Shown: positions 36,379 through 44,596 of the stretch, in pieces
How the letters are laid out: each line of letters opens with the position of its first letter
Position numbering within the stretch: position 1 is the stretch's first letter
Assembly (NCBI RefSeq): GCF_006540005.1
Contig: NZ_BJOC01000033.1
Location: 1 to 56,233, forward strand
DNA length: 56,233 bases
From: Halomonas halmophila
GTDB taxonomy: Bacteria; Pseudomonadota; Gammaproteobacteria; Pseudomonadales; Halomonadaceae
Reading direction: 5' to 3'
Position numbers and translations under genes: made by a program
The notes under the pieces: model-generated
What the model was told of the DNA's origin: nothing
The model's database searches: none
Seen by the model: the letters and a program-made list of their open reading frames with translations, nothing else

Positions 36379-37776
36379 ATGCGAAAGGTCTTTGGACTGC
36401 TGTTGGCCTCCGAGCGTCGGGCCATTGTCGGCCTGGCCGGTCTGTATGCCTCGCGAATGCTCGGGCTTTTCATGGTGCTGCCGGTGCTGGCCCTGCATGC
36501 CGAGGATCTGCAGGGCGCCACGCCACTACTGGTGGGCCTGGCACTGGGCATCTATGGCCTGACCCAGGCGGCCCTGCAGATCCCCTTTGGTCTGGTCTCG
36601 GATCGGATCGGGCGCAAGCCGGTCATCGCGGCCGGGCTGTGTCTTTTCATCCTGGGCAGTATCGTCGCCGCCCAGGCCGACAGCATCGGTATGGTCATCG
36701 CCGGCCGTTGTCTGCAGGGCAGTGGCGCCGTGGCGGCCGCCATCATGGCCCTGCTGGCCGACCAGACCCGCGAGCAGGTGCGCACGGCGGCCATGGCGAC
36801 GATCGGCCTGTCGATCGGCGTCGCCTTCGCCGTGGCCATGGTGCTGGGGCCACTGGTCTCGGCCCGTTTCGGCCTCGCGGGCGTGTTCTGGTTCACGGCG
36901 GGGCTCTCCGCCCTGGGCTTGCTGGTATTGTGGAAGCTGGTGCCGCCGTCGCCGCGGCGCGCGCGCCATCGTGATGTCGGACTCGATCGTGGCCAGCTGA
37001 AGAATATCCTGCGCCGTGTCGACCTGTGGCGCATGGACGCCTCGATCTTCGCGCTGCACCTGATCCTGATGGCCATCTTCGTGGCCGTGCCCTTCCGCCT
37101 GGTCGAGGCCGGCATCCCGGGCGCCCAGCACGGCTGGGTGTATCTCGGGGTCATGGCGGTGGCCTTCATCTTCATGGTGCCGCTGGTAATCGTGGCCGAG
37201 AAGTGGCGCCAGATGAAGCGCATGTGCCTGGGCGCGATCACCGCCATTACCCTGAGTCTGGTGGGACTCGCCGGTTTCGCCCAGGGCCTCTATGGTCTGC
37301 TGCTGTGGCTGCTGGTGTTCTTCATCGCCTTCAACCTGCTCGAGGCCACGCTGCCATCGCTGCTCAGCAAGCTGGCTCCGGCCGGGGCCAAGGGCACCGC
37401 CATGGGCCTCTACTCGACCAGCCAGTTTCTGGGCGCCTTTCTGGGCGGCGTGCTGGGGGGCTGGCTGTCCCAGCAGTGGGGGCTTGGCGCGGTATTCGCG
37501 GGATGTGCCATGCTGGGTGGAGCCTGGCTGATGTTGATGCTCGGCATGGCACCGCCGCGCCACCTGTCCAGCGAGGTGGTCGCGCTCGATGCTCAGCATG
37601 ACGACGACGCCATGGACACGCTGATGGCCAGGTTCGCCGAGGTGGCGGGCGTGGAAGATGTCATGGTGGTGCCCGAAGAGCGGCTGGCCTACCTCAAGGT
37701 CGATCGCCAGCGTCTCGACGAGCAGGCCCTGCAGCGTCTGGTCGCCCGGCCGGGGGAGTCGCAGGACAGCGCTTGA
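36379..37776 (+). CDS. Major facilitator superfamily transporter, YajR-like
   Basis: This is an inner-membrane transporter of about 465 aa with twelve predicted helices. Motif A reads GLVSDRIGRKP after helix 2. The C-terminal part (about residues 395-465) is a small soluble domain with VAGVEDVMVVPEERLAYLKV, resembling the ferredoxin-like YAM domain of E. coli YajR. The substrate is unknown; YajR is grouped with drug-proton antiporters. I start at 36379 (MRKVFGLLLASERR). An earlier ATG at 36331 directly follows a TAGAAT box and would leave no leader. It sits between uvrA and ssb, which are direct neighbours in E. coli. Confidence 0.85.
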   Translation: MRKVFGLLLASERRAIVGLAGLYASRMLGLFMVLPVLALHAEDLQGATPLLVGLALGIYGLTQAALQIPFGLVSDRIGRKPVIAAGLCLFILGSIVAAQADSIGMVIAGRCLQGSGAVAAAIMALLADQTREQVRTAAMATIGLSIGVAFAVAMVLGPLVSARFGLAGVFWFTAGLSALGLLVLWKLVPPSPRRARHRDVGLDRGQLKNILRRVDLWRMDASIFALHLILMAIFVAVPFRLVEAGIPGAQHGWVYLGVMAVAFIFMVPLVIVAEKWRQMKRMCLGAITAITLSLVGLAGFAQGLYGLLLWLLVFFIAFNLLEATLPSLLSKLAPAGAKGTAMGLYSTSQFLGAFLGGVLGGWLSQQWGLGAVFAGCAMLGGAWLMLMLGMAPPRHLSSEVVALDAQHDDDAMDTLMARFAEVAGVEDVMVVPEERLAYLKVDRQRLDEQALQRLVARPGESQDSA

Positions 37777-37868
37777 AAGCAGCGGGTCGCGAGGCCCTGA
37801 CATGATGGCGGTGCCGGTGATCCGGTGCCAAGGAATCCGCAGCATTACGTATTGATAAGGAGTCAACC

Positions 37869-38441
37869 ATGGCCCGTGGCATCAACAAGGTCATTCTCAT
37901 CGGCAACCTCGGGCAGGACCCGGAGGTGCGTTTCACCCCGTCCGGCACCGCGGTCGCCAACCTCAACCTGGCCACCACGGATACCTGGATGGACCGCCAG
38001 AGCGGTCAGCGCCAGGAGCGCACCGAATGGCACCGGGTGGTGATGTTCAACAAGACGGCGGAAATCGCCCAGCAGTATCTGCGCAAGGGCTCCAAGATCT
38101 ATATCGAAGGCCGCCTGCAGACGCGCAAGTGGCAGGATCAGAACGGTCAGGACCGCTACAGCACCGAGGTCGTCGCCAACGACATGCAGATGCTCGATGG
38201 GCGTGGTGATGGCGGCCAGGGCGGCAACTTCGGGGGTGGTCAACCTCAGCAGGGCGGCAACTTCGGCGGCGGGCAGCCGCAACAGGGCGGACAGCAGGCC
38301 AACCAGGGCGGGGGGCAGCCCCAGCAGCCCCAGCGCGCGCCGCAACAGCCGGCGCCCAACCAGGGCGGCCAGCAGAGCGGCAATTATGGCGCCCCGGACC
38401 CCGGCAGCTTCGATGACTTCGATGATGAAATTCCGTTCTAG
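37869..38441 (+). CDS. ssb: Single-stranded DNA-binding protein
   Basis: SSB coats single-stranded DNA and recruits repair and replication proteins through its tail. The 190-aa protein has an OB fold at 1-110 ([60 protein letters not shown]), then a Gly/Gln/Pro-rich linker and the conserved acidic tip DFDDEIPF. The linker contains a 33-base tandem duplication. AAGGAG precedes the ATG. The uvrA/ssb neighbourhood is conserved in gammaproteobacteria, here with a transporter in between. Confidence 0.96.
   Translation: MARGINKVILIGNLGQDPEVRFTPSGTAVANLNLATTDTWMDRQSGQRQERTEWHRVVMFNKTAEIAQQYLRKGSKIYIEGRLQTRKWQDQNGQDRYSTEVVANDMQMLDGRGDGGQGGNFGGGQPQQGGNFGGGQPQQGGQQANQGGGQPQQPQRAPQQPAPNQGGQQSGNYGAPDPGSFDDFDDEIPF
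38220..38285 (+). repeat. 33-bp tandem repeat in the ssb linker
   Basis: Two copies start at 38220 and 38253, each encoding [11 protein letters not shown] in frame. The copies differ at third positions, so the duplication is not recent. It lengthens the disordered linker without breaking the frame. Confidence 0.8.
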
Positions 38442-38497
38442 CCTCCGGCGTCATGGTCTCGCGTTCACGCCTCGTTCTGCCGGGGCGTGATGACCCG

Positions 38498-38525
38498 GCG
38501 GGGCGCGTCGCGCGGCACGCCCCGC
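38498..38525 (+). terminator. GC-rich hairpin after ssb
   Basis: GCGGGGCG (38498-38505) pairs with CGCCCCGC (38518-38525), and the loop itself can form a short CGCG pairing. There is no T tract, so termination is uncertain. Confidence 0.4.
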
Positions 38526-38617
38526 AGGCCGCGAAGCTGGTGTAAAATGGTGCCGCTGGAAGCGTCGGTTCGTCGGCATCTCGACGAACGGATGCATCAT
38601 CGAACATAGGAGCCGTC

Positions 38618-39511
38618 GTGAAGCTGTTGATTCTGGATGCCGGCCATTGCTTGAGCCTGGCGCTGGCCAGGGAGAGCAACCGGCGCAGCGATGTCGAGCT
38701 GGTCATCGAGTCGAGCCTCGCCATCACCCCGCAGAGGCTCGATGATGTGGCGCCGGATGCCCTGATCGTCCCGCCGCTGTCGCGTCCCATCAACGCGGAT
38801 CCGGCGTCGGTGACGGCGCATGCCGAAGCCGTCGAGGCCTGTCTGGGTCTGTGCCGCCAGCGTGATCTGCCGTTGGTGTGGTGCGTGTCCGACCAGCTTT
38901 ACGAACAGGGCCATGAAGAGCCCATCGACGAGCATGTCATCCCCGAGCCGCGGGATGACGATCTCAGGCGGCTGGTGCAGGCTGGTGACCGGATTCGTGC
39001 CGAATTGCCGCGCCACCTGATCGTGCGGCTCGGGCCGCTGTTCGCGCTGGATGGCAGCCATGCCTGGCTGGGTGAAGTGCTGGACGGCCTGGTCAGGGGC
39101 GAAGAGCAGCGGGCCGCCTCCGATGTGGTCTTCTGTCCCACCTCCTCCGATGCCGTGGCCATGGCCCTGATCGGCATCCTGCAGCAGCAGGGCTGTGGCG
39201 CGGATGCCTGGGGCAGCTACCACCTGGCCGGTACGGAACCGGTCAGTGCCTACACCTTCGTCTCGATGGTGCGCACGCAGCTGCAGACCCGCCTCGAAGG
39301 GCGCGGCGAGAGCGTCGAGCTGGGCGGTGTCAAGGCGCTCAATCATCACCATGATCAGCCACTGCGGCGCGTGCTCAACTGTCGACGCGTACTGGAAGTC
39401 TTCGGCGTGCATCAGAAGCCCTGGCGGCTCGAGGTTGGCCGCATGCTGGACCTGTGGTGCCTGGCGAGGGATGAAGCCGATGGTCTGCACAAGGAGCCGG
39501 GCAAGGCATGA
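38618..39511 (+). CDS. RmlD-like sugar nucleotide-binding protein, degenerate
   Basis: The 297-aa protein resembles the dTDP-4-dehydrorhamnose reductase (RmlD) branch of extended SDRs, mainly in its second half (GSYHLAGTEPVSAYTFVSMV). The usual N-terminal Gly-rich NAD(P) motif is replaced by ILDAGHCLSLALAR, and no YxxxK pair is found where the catalytic tyrosine should be. It is therefore probably not an active reductase. Its role is unknown. It overlaps the next gene by four bases (ATGA), so the pair is translationally coupled and may act in envelope or lipid metabolism. I am fairly sure of the fold and unsure of the function. Confidence 0.7.
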   Translation: MKLLILDAGHCLSLALARESNRRSDVELVIESSLAITPQRLDDVAPDALIVPPLSRPINADPASVTAHAEAVEACLGLCRQRDLPLVWCVSDQLYEQGHEEPIDEHVIPEPRDDDLRRLVQAGDRIRAELPRHLIVRLGPLFALDGSHAWLGEVLDGLVRGEEQRAASDVVFCPTSSDAVAMALIGILQQQGCGADAWGSYHLAGTEPVSAYTFVSMVRTQLQTRLEGRGESVELGGVKALNHHHDQPLRRVLNCRRVLEVFGVHQKPWRLEVGRMLDLWCLARDEADGLHKEPGKA

Positions 39512-40239
39512 ATGTCGTTCGCAGTACGGTCTTCTATATCGGTTATTTTGCCGCCATGCTCGTGTGTGGCGTGCTCTTCCTGCCGCCGGCGCCTTTCCTG
39601 CCGCTGGCCAGTCGCTATCGCCTGCTCAACCTGTACAACCACTTCATCATCGCCTGGTTCCGCCTGGTGTGCGGCGTGCGCTACGAGATTCGCGGCCGCG
39701 AGCACTTGCCCGAGGGCGCCTGTGTGCTGTTGTCGAATCACCAGTGCGAGTGGGAGACGGTCTATCTGCAGTTGCTCAAGCCGCCGGTCTGCACCGTGCT
39801 CAAGAAGGAGCTGCTGAATTTTCCGATCTTCGGCTGGGGGCTGCGCCTGCTGCACCCCATTGCCCTGGATCGCTCCAGGCCGTCGCGGGCCATGAAACAG
39901 GTGCTGACTCAGGGCAAGCAGCGTCTGGAGGAAGGCCTGTCGGTGCTGATCTTTCCCGAGGGGACGCGTGTCGCCCCGGGGCAGCGGCGTCGCTACAACA
40001 AGAGCGGCGCGGTGATCGCCTGTCGCGCGGGCGTGCCGGTGGTGCCGGTGGCGCACAATGCCGGGGAAAGCTGGCCCGGGCGTCACTGGGTCAAGCAGCC
40101 GGGGCGCCTGACCGTGGTGGTCGGGGAGCCCATCGAGACGGCGGGACGCAGTGCGGAAGAGGTGCTGGCGGAGACCGAGGCCTGGATCGAGGCGCAGCTG
40201 AGCGAGATTTCCGACGTGCCGCGTCCGGCGTCGGCTTGA
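39508..40239 (+). CDS. 1-acylglycerol-3-phosphate acyltransferase family protein (PlsC-like)
   Basis: PlsC-type enzymes acylate lysophosphatidate to phosphatidate at the inner membrane. The 243-aa protein has an N-terminal hydrophobic helix (about 9-30), block I SNHQCEWE, block III FPEGTRVAPG and block IV VVPVAHNAG. Block I is H-x4-E instead of the usual H-x4-D, a variant I recall in a group of proteobacterial homologs. The acyl acceptor may therefore differ from lysophosphatidate. It overlaps the preceding RmlD-like gene and converges on fabB, whose terminator lies between them. Confidence 0.85.
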   Translation: MNVVRSTVFYIGYFAAMLVCGVLFLPPAPFLPLASRYRLLNLYNHFIIAWFRLVCGVRYEIRGREHLPEGACVLLSNHQCEWETVYLQLLKPPVCTVLKKELLNFPIFGWGLRLLHPIALDRSRPSRAMKQVLTQGKQRLEEGLSVLIFPEGTRVAPGQRRRYNKSGAVIACRAGVPVVPVAHNAGESWPGRHWVKQPGRLTVVVGEPIETAGRSAEEVLAETEAWIEAQLSEISDVPRPASA

Positions 40240-40261
40240 CCGGAGACGTGGGCCCGGCGGC

Positions 40262-40292
40262 TATAAAGAAAGGCGCCCTGTGGCGGGCGCCT
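40262..40292 (-). terminator. Terminator of fabAB
   Basis: Read on the minus strand, AGGCGCCC (40292-40285) pairs with GGGCGCCT (40278-40271) around GCCACA, followed by TTCTTTATAG. It lies 32 bases after the fabB stop. Confidence 0.75.
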
Positions 40293-40323
40293 CCTGGCGT
40301 TGCGGGCCGGTAGTGGCTGACTC

Positions 40324-41538
40324 TCAGTCGCGGTACTTTTCCAGCACCAGGCAGGCGTTGGTGCCGCCGAACCCGAAACTGTTGGACAGCACGCGCTCCA
40401 CCGCCGTATCGCGCCGCTCGGTGACGATATCGAAGCCCGCGGCCTGCTCGTCGAGGTTCACGACATTGGCGGAGGCCGCGATGAAGTCGTGGTTCATCAT
40501 CAGCAGCGAGTAGATGGTTTCCTGGACCCCGGTCGCGCCCAGCGAATGGCCGGTCAGCGACTTGGTCGAACTCATCGCCGGCGTCTCGTCGCCGAACACT
40601 TCGCGCACGGCCTTGAGCTCCGCCACATCTCCCACGGGCGTGGAAGTGCCGTGGGTGTTGATGTAGTCGACGCCGCCATCCACCGTGGCCAGGGCCTGGC
40701 GCATGCAGCGGGCGGCACCCTCGCCGGAGGGCGCGACCATGTCGTAGCCGTCGGAGGTGGCGCCGTAACCGACCAACTCGCCATAGATCCGGGCGCCGCG
40801 CGCCCGGGCGTGCTCGAGCTCCTCGAGTACCAGCATGCCGCCGCCGCCGGCGATGATGAAGCCGTCGCGGGCCTGGTCATAGGGACGCGAGGCCTTGTCG
40901 GGCGCGTCGTTGTACTGGGTGGAGAGCGCACCCATGGCGTCGAACAGGCAGGACAGGGTCCAGTGTTCTTCCTCGCCGCCACCGGCGAAGACCACGTCCT
41001 GCTTGCCGAGCTGGATCTGCTCCATGGCGCTGCCGATGCAGTGCGCCGAGGTGGCGCAGGCCGAGGAGATCGAGTAATTGACGCCCTTGATCTCGAAGGG
41101 CGTGGCCAGGCACGCCGAGACCGTGCTGCCCATGGTCCGGGTGACCCGATAGGGGCCGACCCGGCGCAGGCCCTTGTCGCGCATGACGTCGGCCGCCTCG
41201 ACCTGGTTGGCGCTCGAGGCGCCTCCCGAGCCGGCGATCAGGCCGGTACGCTCGTTGGAGACCTGCTCCGGCGTCAGGCCCGAATCCTTGATGGCCTGCT
41301 CCATGGAGACATAGGCATAGGCTGCGGCATCGCCCATGAAGCGCTTGAGCTTGCGGTCGACCACGGCATCCAGGTCGATATCGACCACGCCGGCGACCTG
41401 ACTGCGAAAGCCGCGCTCGGCATAGTCTTCCTTGAAGCGAATGCCTGACCGCCCTTGGCGCAGTGCCTCGAGTACCTGTTGTGCGTCGTTACCCAGGCAG
41501 GAAACGATGCCCAGGCCGGTGACTACCACTCGTCGCAT
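40324..41538 (-). CDS. fabB: 3-oxoacyl-[acyl-carrier-protein] synthase I
   Basis: FabB condenses malonyl-ACP with acyl-ACP and is needed to elongate the cis-unsaturated intermediates made by FabA. The 404-aa protein has active-site Cys161 in SSACATSA, His in [11 protein letters not shown] and His in [12 protein letters not shown], giving the Cys-His-His triad of KAS I/II. Pairing with fabA identifies it as FabB and not FabF. The start [10 protein letters not shown] at 41538 follows GGAGG; an upstream in-frame extension to 41619 overlaps fabA. The gap to fabA is 13 bases. Confidence 0.96.
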   Translation of the reverse strand: MRRVVVTGLGIVSCLGNDAQQVLEALRQGRSGIRFKEDYAERGFRSQVAGVVDIDLDAVVDRKLKRFMGDAAAYAYVSMEQAIKDSGLTPEQVSNERTGLIAGSGGASSANQVEAADVMRDKGLRRVGPYRVTRTMGSTVSACLATPFEIKGVNYSISSACATSAHCIGSAMEQIQLGKQDVVFAGGGEEEHWTLSCLFDAMGALSTQYNDAPDKASRPYDQARDGFIIAGGGGMLVLEELEHARARGARIYGELVGYGATSDGYDMVAPSGEGAARCMRQALATVDGGVDYINTHGTSTPVGDVAELKAVREVFGDETPAMSSTKSLTGHSLGATGVQETIYSLLMMNHDFIAASANVVNLDEQAAGFDIVTERRDTAVERVLSNSFGFGGTNACLVLEKYRD

Positions 41539-41551
41539 GGGAGCCTCCTGT

Positions 41552-42067
41552 TCAGAAATTCGCAGTGGAGGTGAAAAGACCGACACGAAGGTCATTGGCC
41601 TGATAGATGTCGCGGCCATCCACGGACACGGTTCCGTCGGCCATGCCCAGGATCAGGCGCCGGGTGATGATGCGCTTGATATTGATATGATACTTGACCT
41701 TCTTGGCCTCGGGCAGGATCTGGCCAGTAAACTTGACCTCGCCACAGCCCAGCGCGCGTCCCCGGCCGGGGTAGCCCATCCAGCCCAGGTAGAAGCCGAC
41801 CAGCTGCCACATGGCATCCAGGCCGAGGCAGCCGGGCATGACCGGGTCACCGGGGAAATGGCAGTCGAAGAACCAGAGGTCCGGATGGATATCCAGCTCG
41901 GCGATCAGTTCGCCCTTGCCGTGTTCGCCACCCTCTTCATGGATGTGCGTGATGCGATCGAGCATCAGCATGTTGGGTGCCGGCAGTTGGGCGTTGCCGG
42001 GGCCGAAAAGTTCGCCACGGCTGCATGCCAGCAGTGCTTCGCGATCAAAGGAATGTTGCTTGGTCAC
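41552..42067 (-). CDS. fabA: 3-hydroxydecanoyl-[acyl-carrier-protein] dehydratase/isomerase
   Basis: FabA dehydrates 3-hydroxydecanoyl-ACP and isomerises the product to cis-3-decenoyl-ACP, the branch point to unsaturated fatty acids. The 171-aa protein retains catalytic His70 ([10 protein letters not shown]) and Asp84 ([10 protein letters not shown]), in the same positions as E. coli. It is the first gene of fabAB. A 17-bp palindrome at 42097-42113 lies 30 bases before its start and is a candidate regulator site. The unsaturated chains made here could be substrates of the methyltransferase encoded at 44593-45861. Confidence 0.97.
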   Translation of the reverse strand: MTKQHSFDREALLACSRGELFGPGNAQLPAPNMLMLDRITHIHEEGGEHGKGELIAELDIHPDLWFFDCHFPGDPVMPGCLGLDAMWQLVGFYLGWMGYPGRGRALGCGEVKFTGQILPEAKKVKYHINIKRIITRRLILGMADGTVSVDGRDIYQANDLRVGLFTSTANF

Positions 42068-42096
42068 TGAGTCGTTCCGAGAGTCGAGATTACTGT

Positions 42097-42113
42097 ATGC
42101 CGTGTCACGGCAT
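42097..42113. promoter_or_regulatory. Palindrome upstream of fabA
   Basis: ATGCCGTG-T-CACGGCAT is a perfect 8-1-8 inverted repeat 30 bases before the fabA start. Size and position suit a dimeric repressor such as a TetR-family lipid regulator. It does not look like the E. coli FabR or FadR sites as I remember them. Confidence 0.45.
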
Positions 42114-42233
42114 GCGACCGCCAGGCGGTACTGCCTAGTCTACTGTTCGCGTTCGTCGAATGCACGTCGCGTTGACATTGAGCATTCCACCCTGCCTTGA
42201 AGTAAAGTGTTAAATCCAGGCTTGCCGACTCTA

Positions 42234-42252
42234 GCATGCCATGCTGGCATGC
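42234..42252. promoter_or_regulatory. Palindrome before the EAL-domain gene
   Basis: GCATGCCA-TGC-TGGCATGC is a perfect 8-3-8 inverted repeat 39 bases before the chosen start of the PAS-GGDEF-EAL gene. It also contains an alternative in-frame ATG (42249). Confidence 0.35.
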
Positions 42253-42290
42253 AGGAGACGACTCTCACCCCACTCTCGGTATCCTTGACC

Positions 42291-44087
42291 ATGTGGCCCG
42301 TATTCCGCCTCGATCGCCCCCTCTTCTGGATCACCCTGGTGGCGCTGTGCTCGGCCCCCTGGGTCGACATGCTGGGCTGGCGGCTCATGGCCTATTGCCT
42401 GCTGGCGCTGAGCCTCCACCAGGCCTGGCGCCAGTGGCGCGACTGGCAATGGCGTGATGCCGCCCAGCGCGAAGCCCTGGGGATGATTCCCGAAGGGGTG
42501 ATCGTCACCGATGCCGATTTCCGCATCGTGAACGTCAACCCGGCGTTCACGCGCGCCTCCGGCTATGCGCTGGCCGATGTGCGTGGCCTGAATGCCACCA
42601 CACTGGCAGCACCGCGGCATGACGCGGCCTTCTTCGAGAGCCTGTGGCAGACCGTGCATGCCACCGGCATCTGGGAGGGCGAGATCTGGCAGCGGCGCAA
42701 GCAGGGGGGCGAGTATCCCGAATGGTTGAAGGTGCAGCCGGTACGGGACCGCCATGGCCATATCCAGCACTATGTGTGCGTGCTGTCCGATATCGCCGGC
42801 CACGCCTCGAGCGAAAGCGATCTCAGGCGAATCGGCTTTGAAGACCCGTTGACCGGGTTGCCCAATCGGCGACGCCTGCACGAGCTGCTGGGCTCGCGGC
42901 TGCGCCACATGACCGCGGGGGAAAAACTGGACCTGGCCGTGATCGACGTCGATGGCTTTCGGGCCATCAATGAAGGCCTGGGCAGCGAGTTGAGCGATCG
43001 TTTGCTGGTGCTCATCGGCAGGCGTCTCAACGAGTTCGTGCCGGGAGGCAGCGTCGGGCGCCTGGGGGGCAACCAGTTTCTGGTCCTGCGTCCCTCCTCG
43101 AGGCAGGATCACGCGGACTGGGTGGCGCGCCTGCAGCACTGGATGGCGGCGCCCTTCGAATTGCCGGGCCATTTGCTGCGGCTGGGCGTGACCATCGGCA
43201 GCTGTCAGGCGCCGGAGGATGGCCTGGTAGCCAGTGCGCTCTTCCTGCGCCTCGAGTCGGCCCTGTTCCATGCCAAGCGCAATGGTCGCAACCATGCCCT
43301 GCGTTACTGCCCCAGTCAGGACCGGCGCAGTCGACCGGCATTGGGCCTGCTCAACGACCTGCGCAGCGCGCTGGCGAATGGCGGGCAGCTGGAGCTGTAT
43401 TATCAGCCCCAGTACCGCATGCGCGATAATGCCATGACCGGCCTGGAAGCCCTGCTGCGCTGGCGGCATCCCCAGGAGGGATTGATCCTGCCCGCCGACT
43501 TCATCCCCCTTGCCGAGTGTCATGGGCTGATGGCATCACTGGGCAACTGGGTCATCGACCAGACGCTGGCGCAGATGGCCAACTGGCGTGACCGGGGCAG
43601 ACTCGAGGTGCCGGTGTGGATCAATATTTCCGCGCTGCAGCTCTTCCAGGGCGATGTGGAGGCAGCCCTGCAGGCGGGGCTGACGCGCCATCGGCTCGAT
43701 GCCCGCTGGCTCGGGCTGGAGTTGACCGAGTCGGCTCTGCTGGATGAGCGTGCCGGCGACATCTCGCCCCGGCTCGAGGCACTGCGCGAACGCGGCCACC
43801 CGGTGGCGCTGGATGACTTCGGCACCGGCTACTCATCGCTGGGTTACCTCACGCGCCTGCCGCTGGACAAATTGAAGCTCGACCGCACCTTCGTCGAGGC
43901 CCTGCCGGGCGATCGCGCCAATGCCGCCATCGTCAGTGCGGTGCTGGCCATGGCCAGGGGGCTGTCCCTGGCGGTCGTCGCCGAGGGAGTCGAGACCCCG
44001 GCGCAGCGTGACTTTCTGCGCGAGGCAGGCTGCGACGAGGTGCAGGGGTTCTTGTATGCGCCGCCGCTGGTGGCCGCCGACATTTAA
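42291..44087 (+). CDS. Membrane PAS-GGDEF-EAL protein, probable c-di-GMP phosphodiesterase
   Basis: This is an inner-membrane signalling protein of 598 aa. Two hydrophobic segments (about 10-24 and 28-45) precede a PAS domain (about 62-165). The GGDEF domain (about 180-335) is degenerate, with GGNQF at 259-263. The EAL domain (about 355-595) retains EALLR 386-390, NIS 445-447, Glu480 (ELTES), DDFGTGYSS 508-516, Lys in DKLKLDR, EGVE 565-568 and Gln585, so c-di-GMP hydrolysis is likely and synthesis is not. The start is uncertain: ATG 42249 and GTG 42207 are also in frame and none has a good ribosome-binding site. Its stop overlaps the stop of the convergent DUF2878 gene. Confidence 0.88.
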   Translation: MWPVFRLDRPLFWITLVALCSAPWVDMLGWRLMAYCLLALSLHQAWRQWRDWQWRDAAQREALGMIPEGVIVTDADFRIVNVNPAFTRASGYALADVRGLNATTLAAPRHDAAFFESLWQTVHATGIWEGEIWQRRKQGGEYPEWLKVQPVRDRHGHIQHYVCVLSDIAGHASSESDLRRIGFEDPLTGLPNRRRLHELLGSRLRHMTAGEKLDLAVIDVDGFRAINEGLGSELSDRLLVLIGRRLNEFVPGGSVGRLGGNQFLVLRPSSRQDHADWVARLQHWMAAPFELPGHLLRLGVTIGSCQAPEDGLVASALFLRLESALFHAKRNGRNHALRYCPSQDRRSRPALGLLNDLRSALANGGQLELYYQPQYRMRDNAMTGLEALLRWRHPQEGLILPADFIPLAECHGLMASLGNWVIDQTLAQMANWRDRGRLEVPVWINISALQLFQGDVEAALQAGLTRHRLDARWLGLELTESALLDERAGDISPRLEALRERGHPVALDDFGTGYSSLGYLTRLPLDKLKLDRTFVEALPGDRANAAIVSAVLAMARGLSLAVVAEGVETPAQRDFLREAGCDEVQGFLYAPPLVAADI

Positions 44088-44596
44088 CCCTGTGGCTCAT
44101 GCGGATGGCCCCGCGCAGGGCCCAGGTGCCGGGCGAGTGCATAGCAGACGAGCAGCCAGACCACGGCCTCGGCCGGGACCAGCCACGGCGCGAGGGCCAC
44201 GTCGGCCAGCCTGGCGCCGCTGAAATAGGACAGCGCACCTCCACAGGCGCCGCCCAGCATGGCCAGGCGCGGGTAGCGCCACAGCCAGGCCAGCCCGTGG
44301 CGGATGGTGCTGGCGAACAGCGGCCACAGCAACCACAGCCAGAGTGGCAGCGGCCCGAGGTGCCAGCCGGTGTCGGCGAAATGGAATCCGCCGGCGAGTG
44401 TCAGGCCGCCATCGACGAGCAGGCCGAGCCCCGCGAACCCGGCCAGCAAGCGCCACTCACCGGGCAGGGCCAGCCAGCGCAGATGGGCGCTCAGCAGCAC
44501 GAGCGTCGCGAGCAGCCCGGCCAGGCTGCTGCCCAGCACACACACCAGCCAGCCCAGTTGAAAACCCGCCAGGTTGACCAACACGCGCCAGCTCAC
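44084..44596 (-). CDS. DUF2878 family membrane protein
   Basis: The 170-aa protein has about five hydrophobic segments, with VLVNLAGFQLGWLVCVLGSS, LLAGFAGLGLLVDGGLTLAG, GPLPLWLWLLWPLFASTI and a C-terminal VPAEAVVWLLVCYALARHLG. I recognise it as a DUF2878 protein; its function is unknown. It starts with GTG inside the stop codon of the preceding methyltransferase gene (GTGA at 44596-44593), so it is the last coupled gene of the eight-gene operon. Its TAA lies within the TTAA shared with the EAL gene. A role as membrane partner of the lipid-modifying enzymes is an inference from position only. Confidence 0.8.
   Translation of the reverse strand: MSWRVLVNLAGFQLGWLVCVLGSSLAGLLATLVLLSAHLRWLALPGEWRLLAGFAGLGLLVDGGLTLAGGFHFADTGWHLGPLPLWLWLLWPLFASTIRHGLAWLWRYPRLAMLGGACGGALSYFSGARLADVALAPWLVPAEAVVWLLVCYALARHLGPARGHPHEPQG

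Noticed and set aside
41539..41619. 27-residue N-terminal extension of fabB
   Set aside because: It overlaps the end of fabA. The family start [10 protein letters not shown] with GGAGG upstream is clear.
42172..42177. Perfect TTGACA upstream of the EAL gene
   Set aside because: No -10-like hexamer follows at 15-19 bases.
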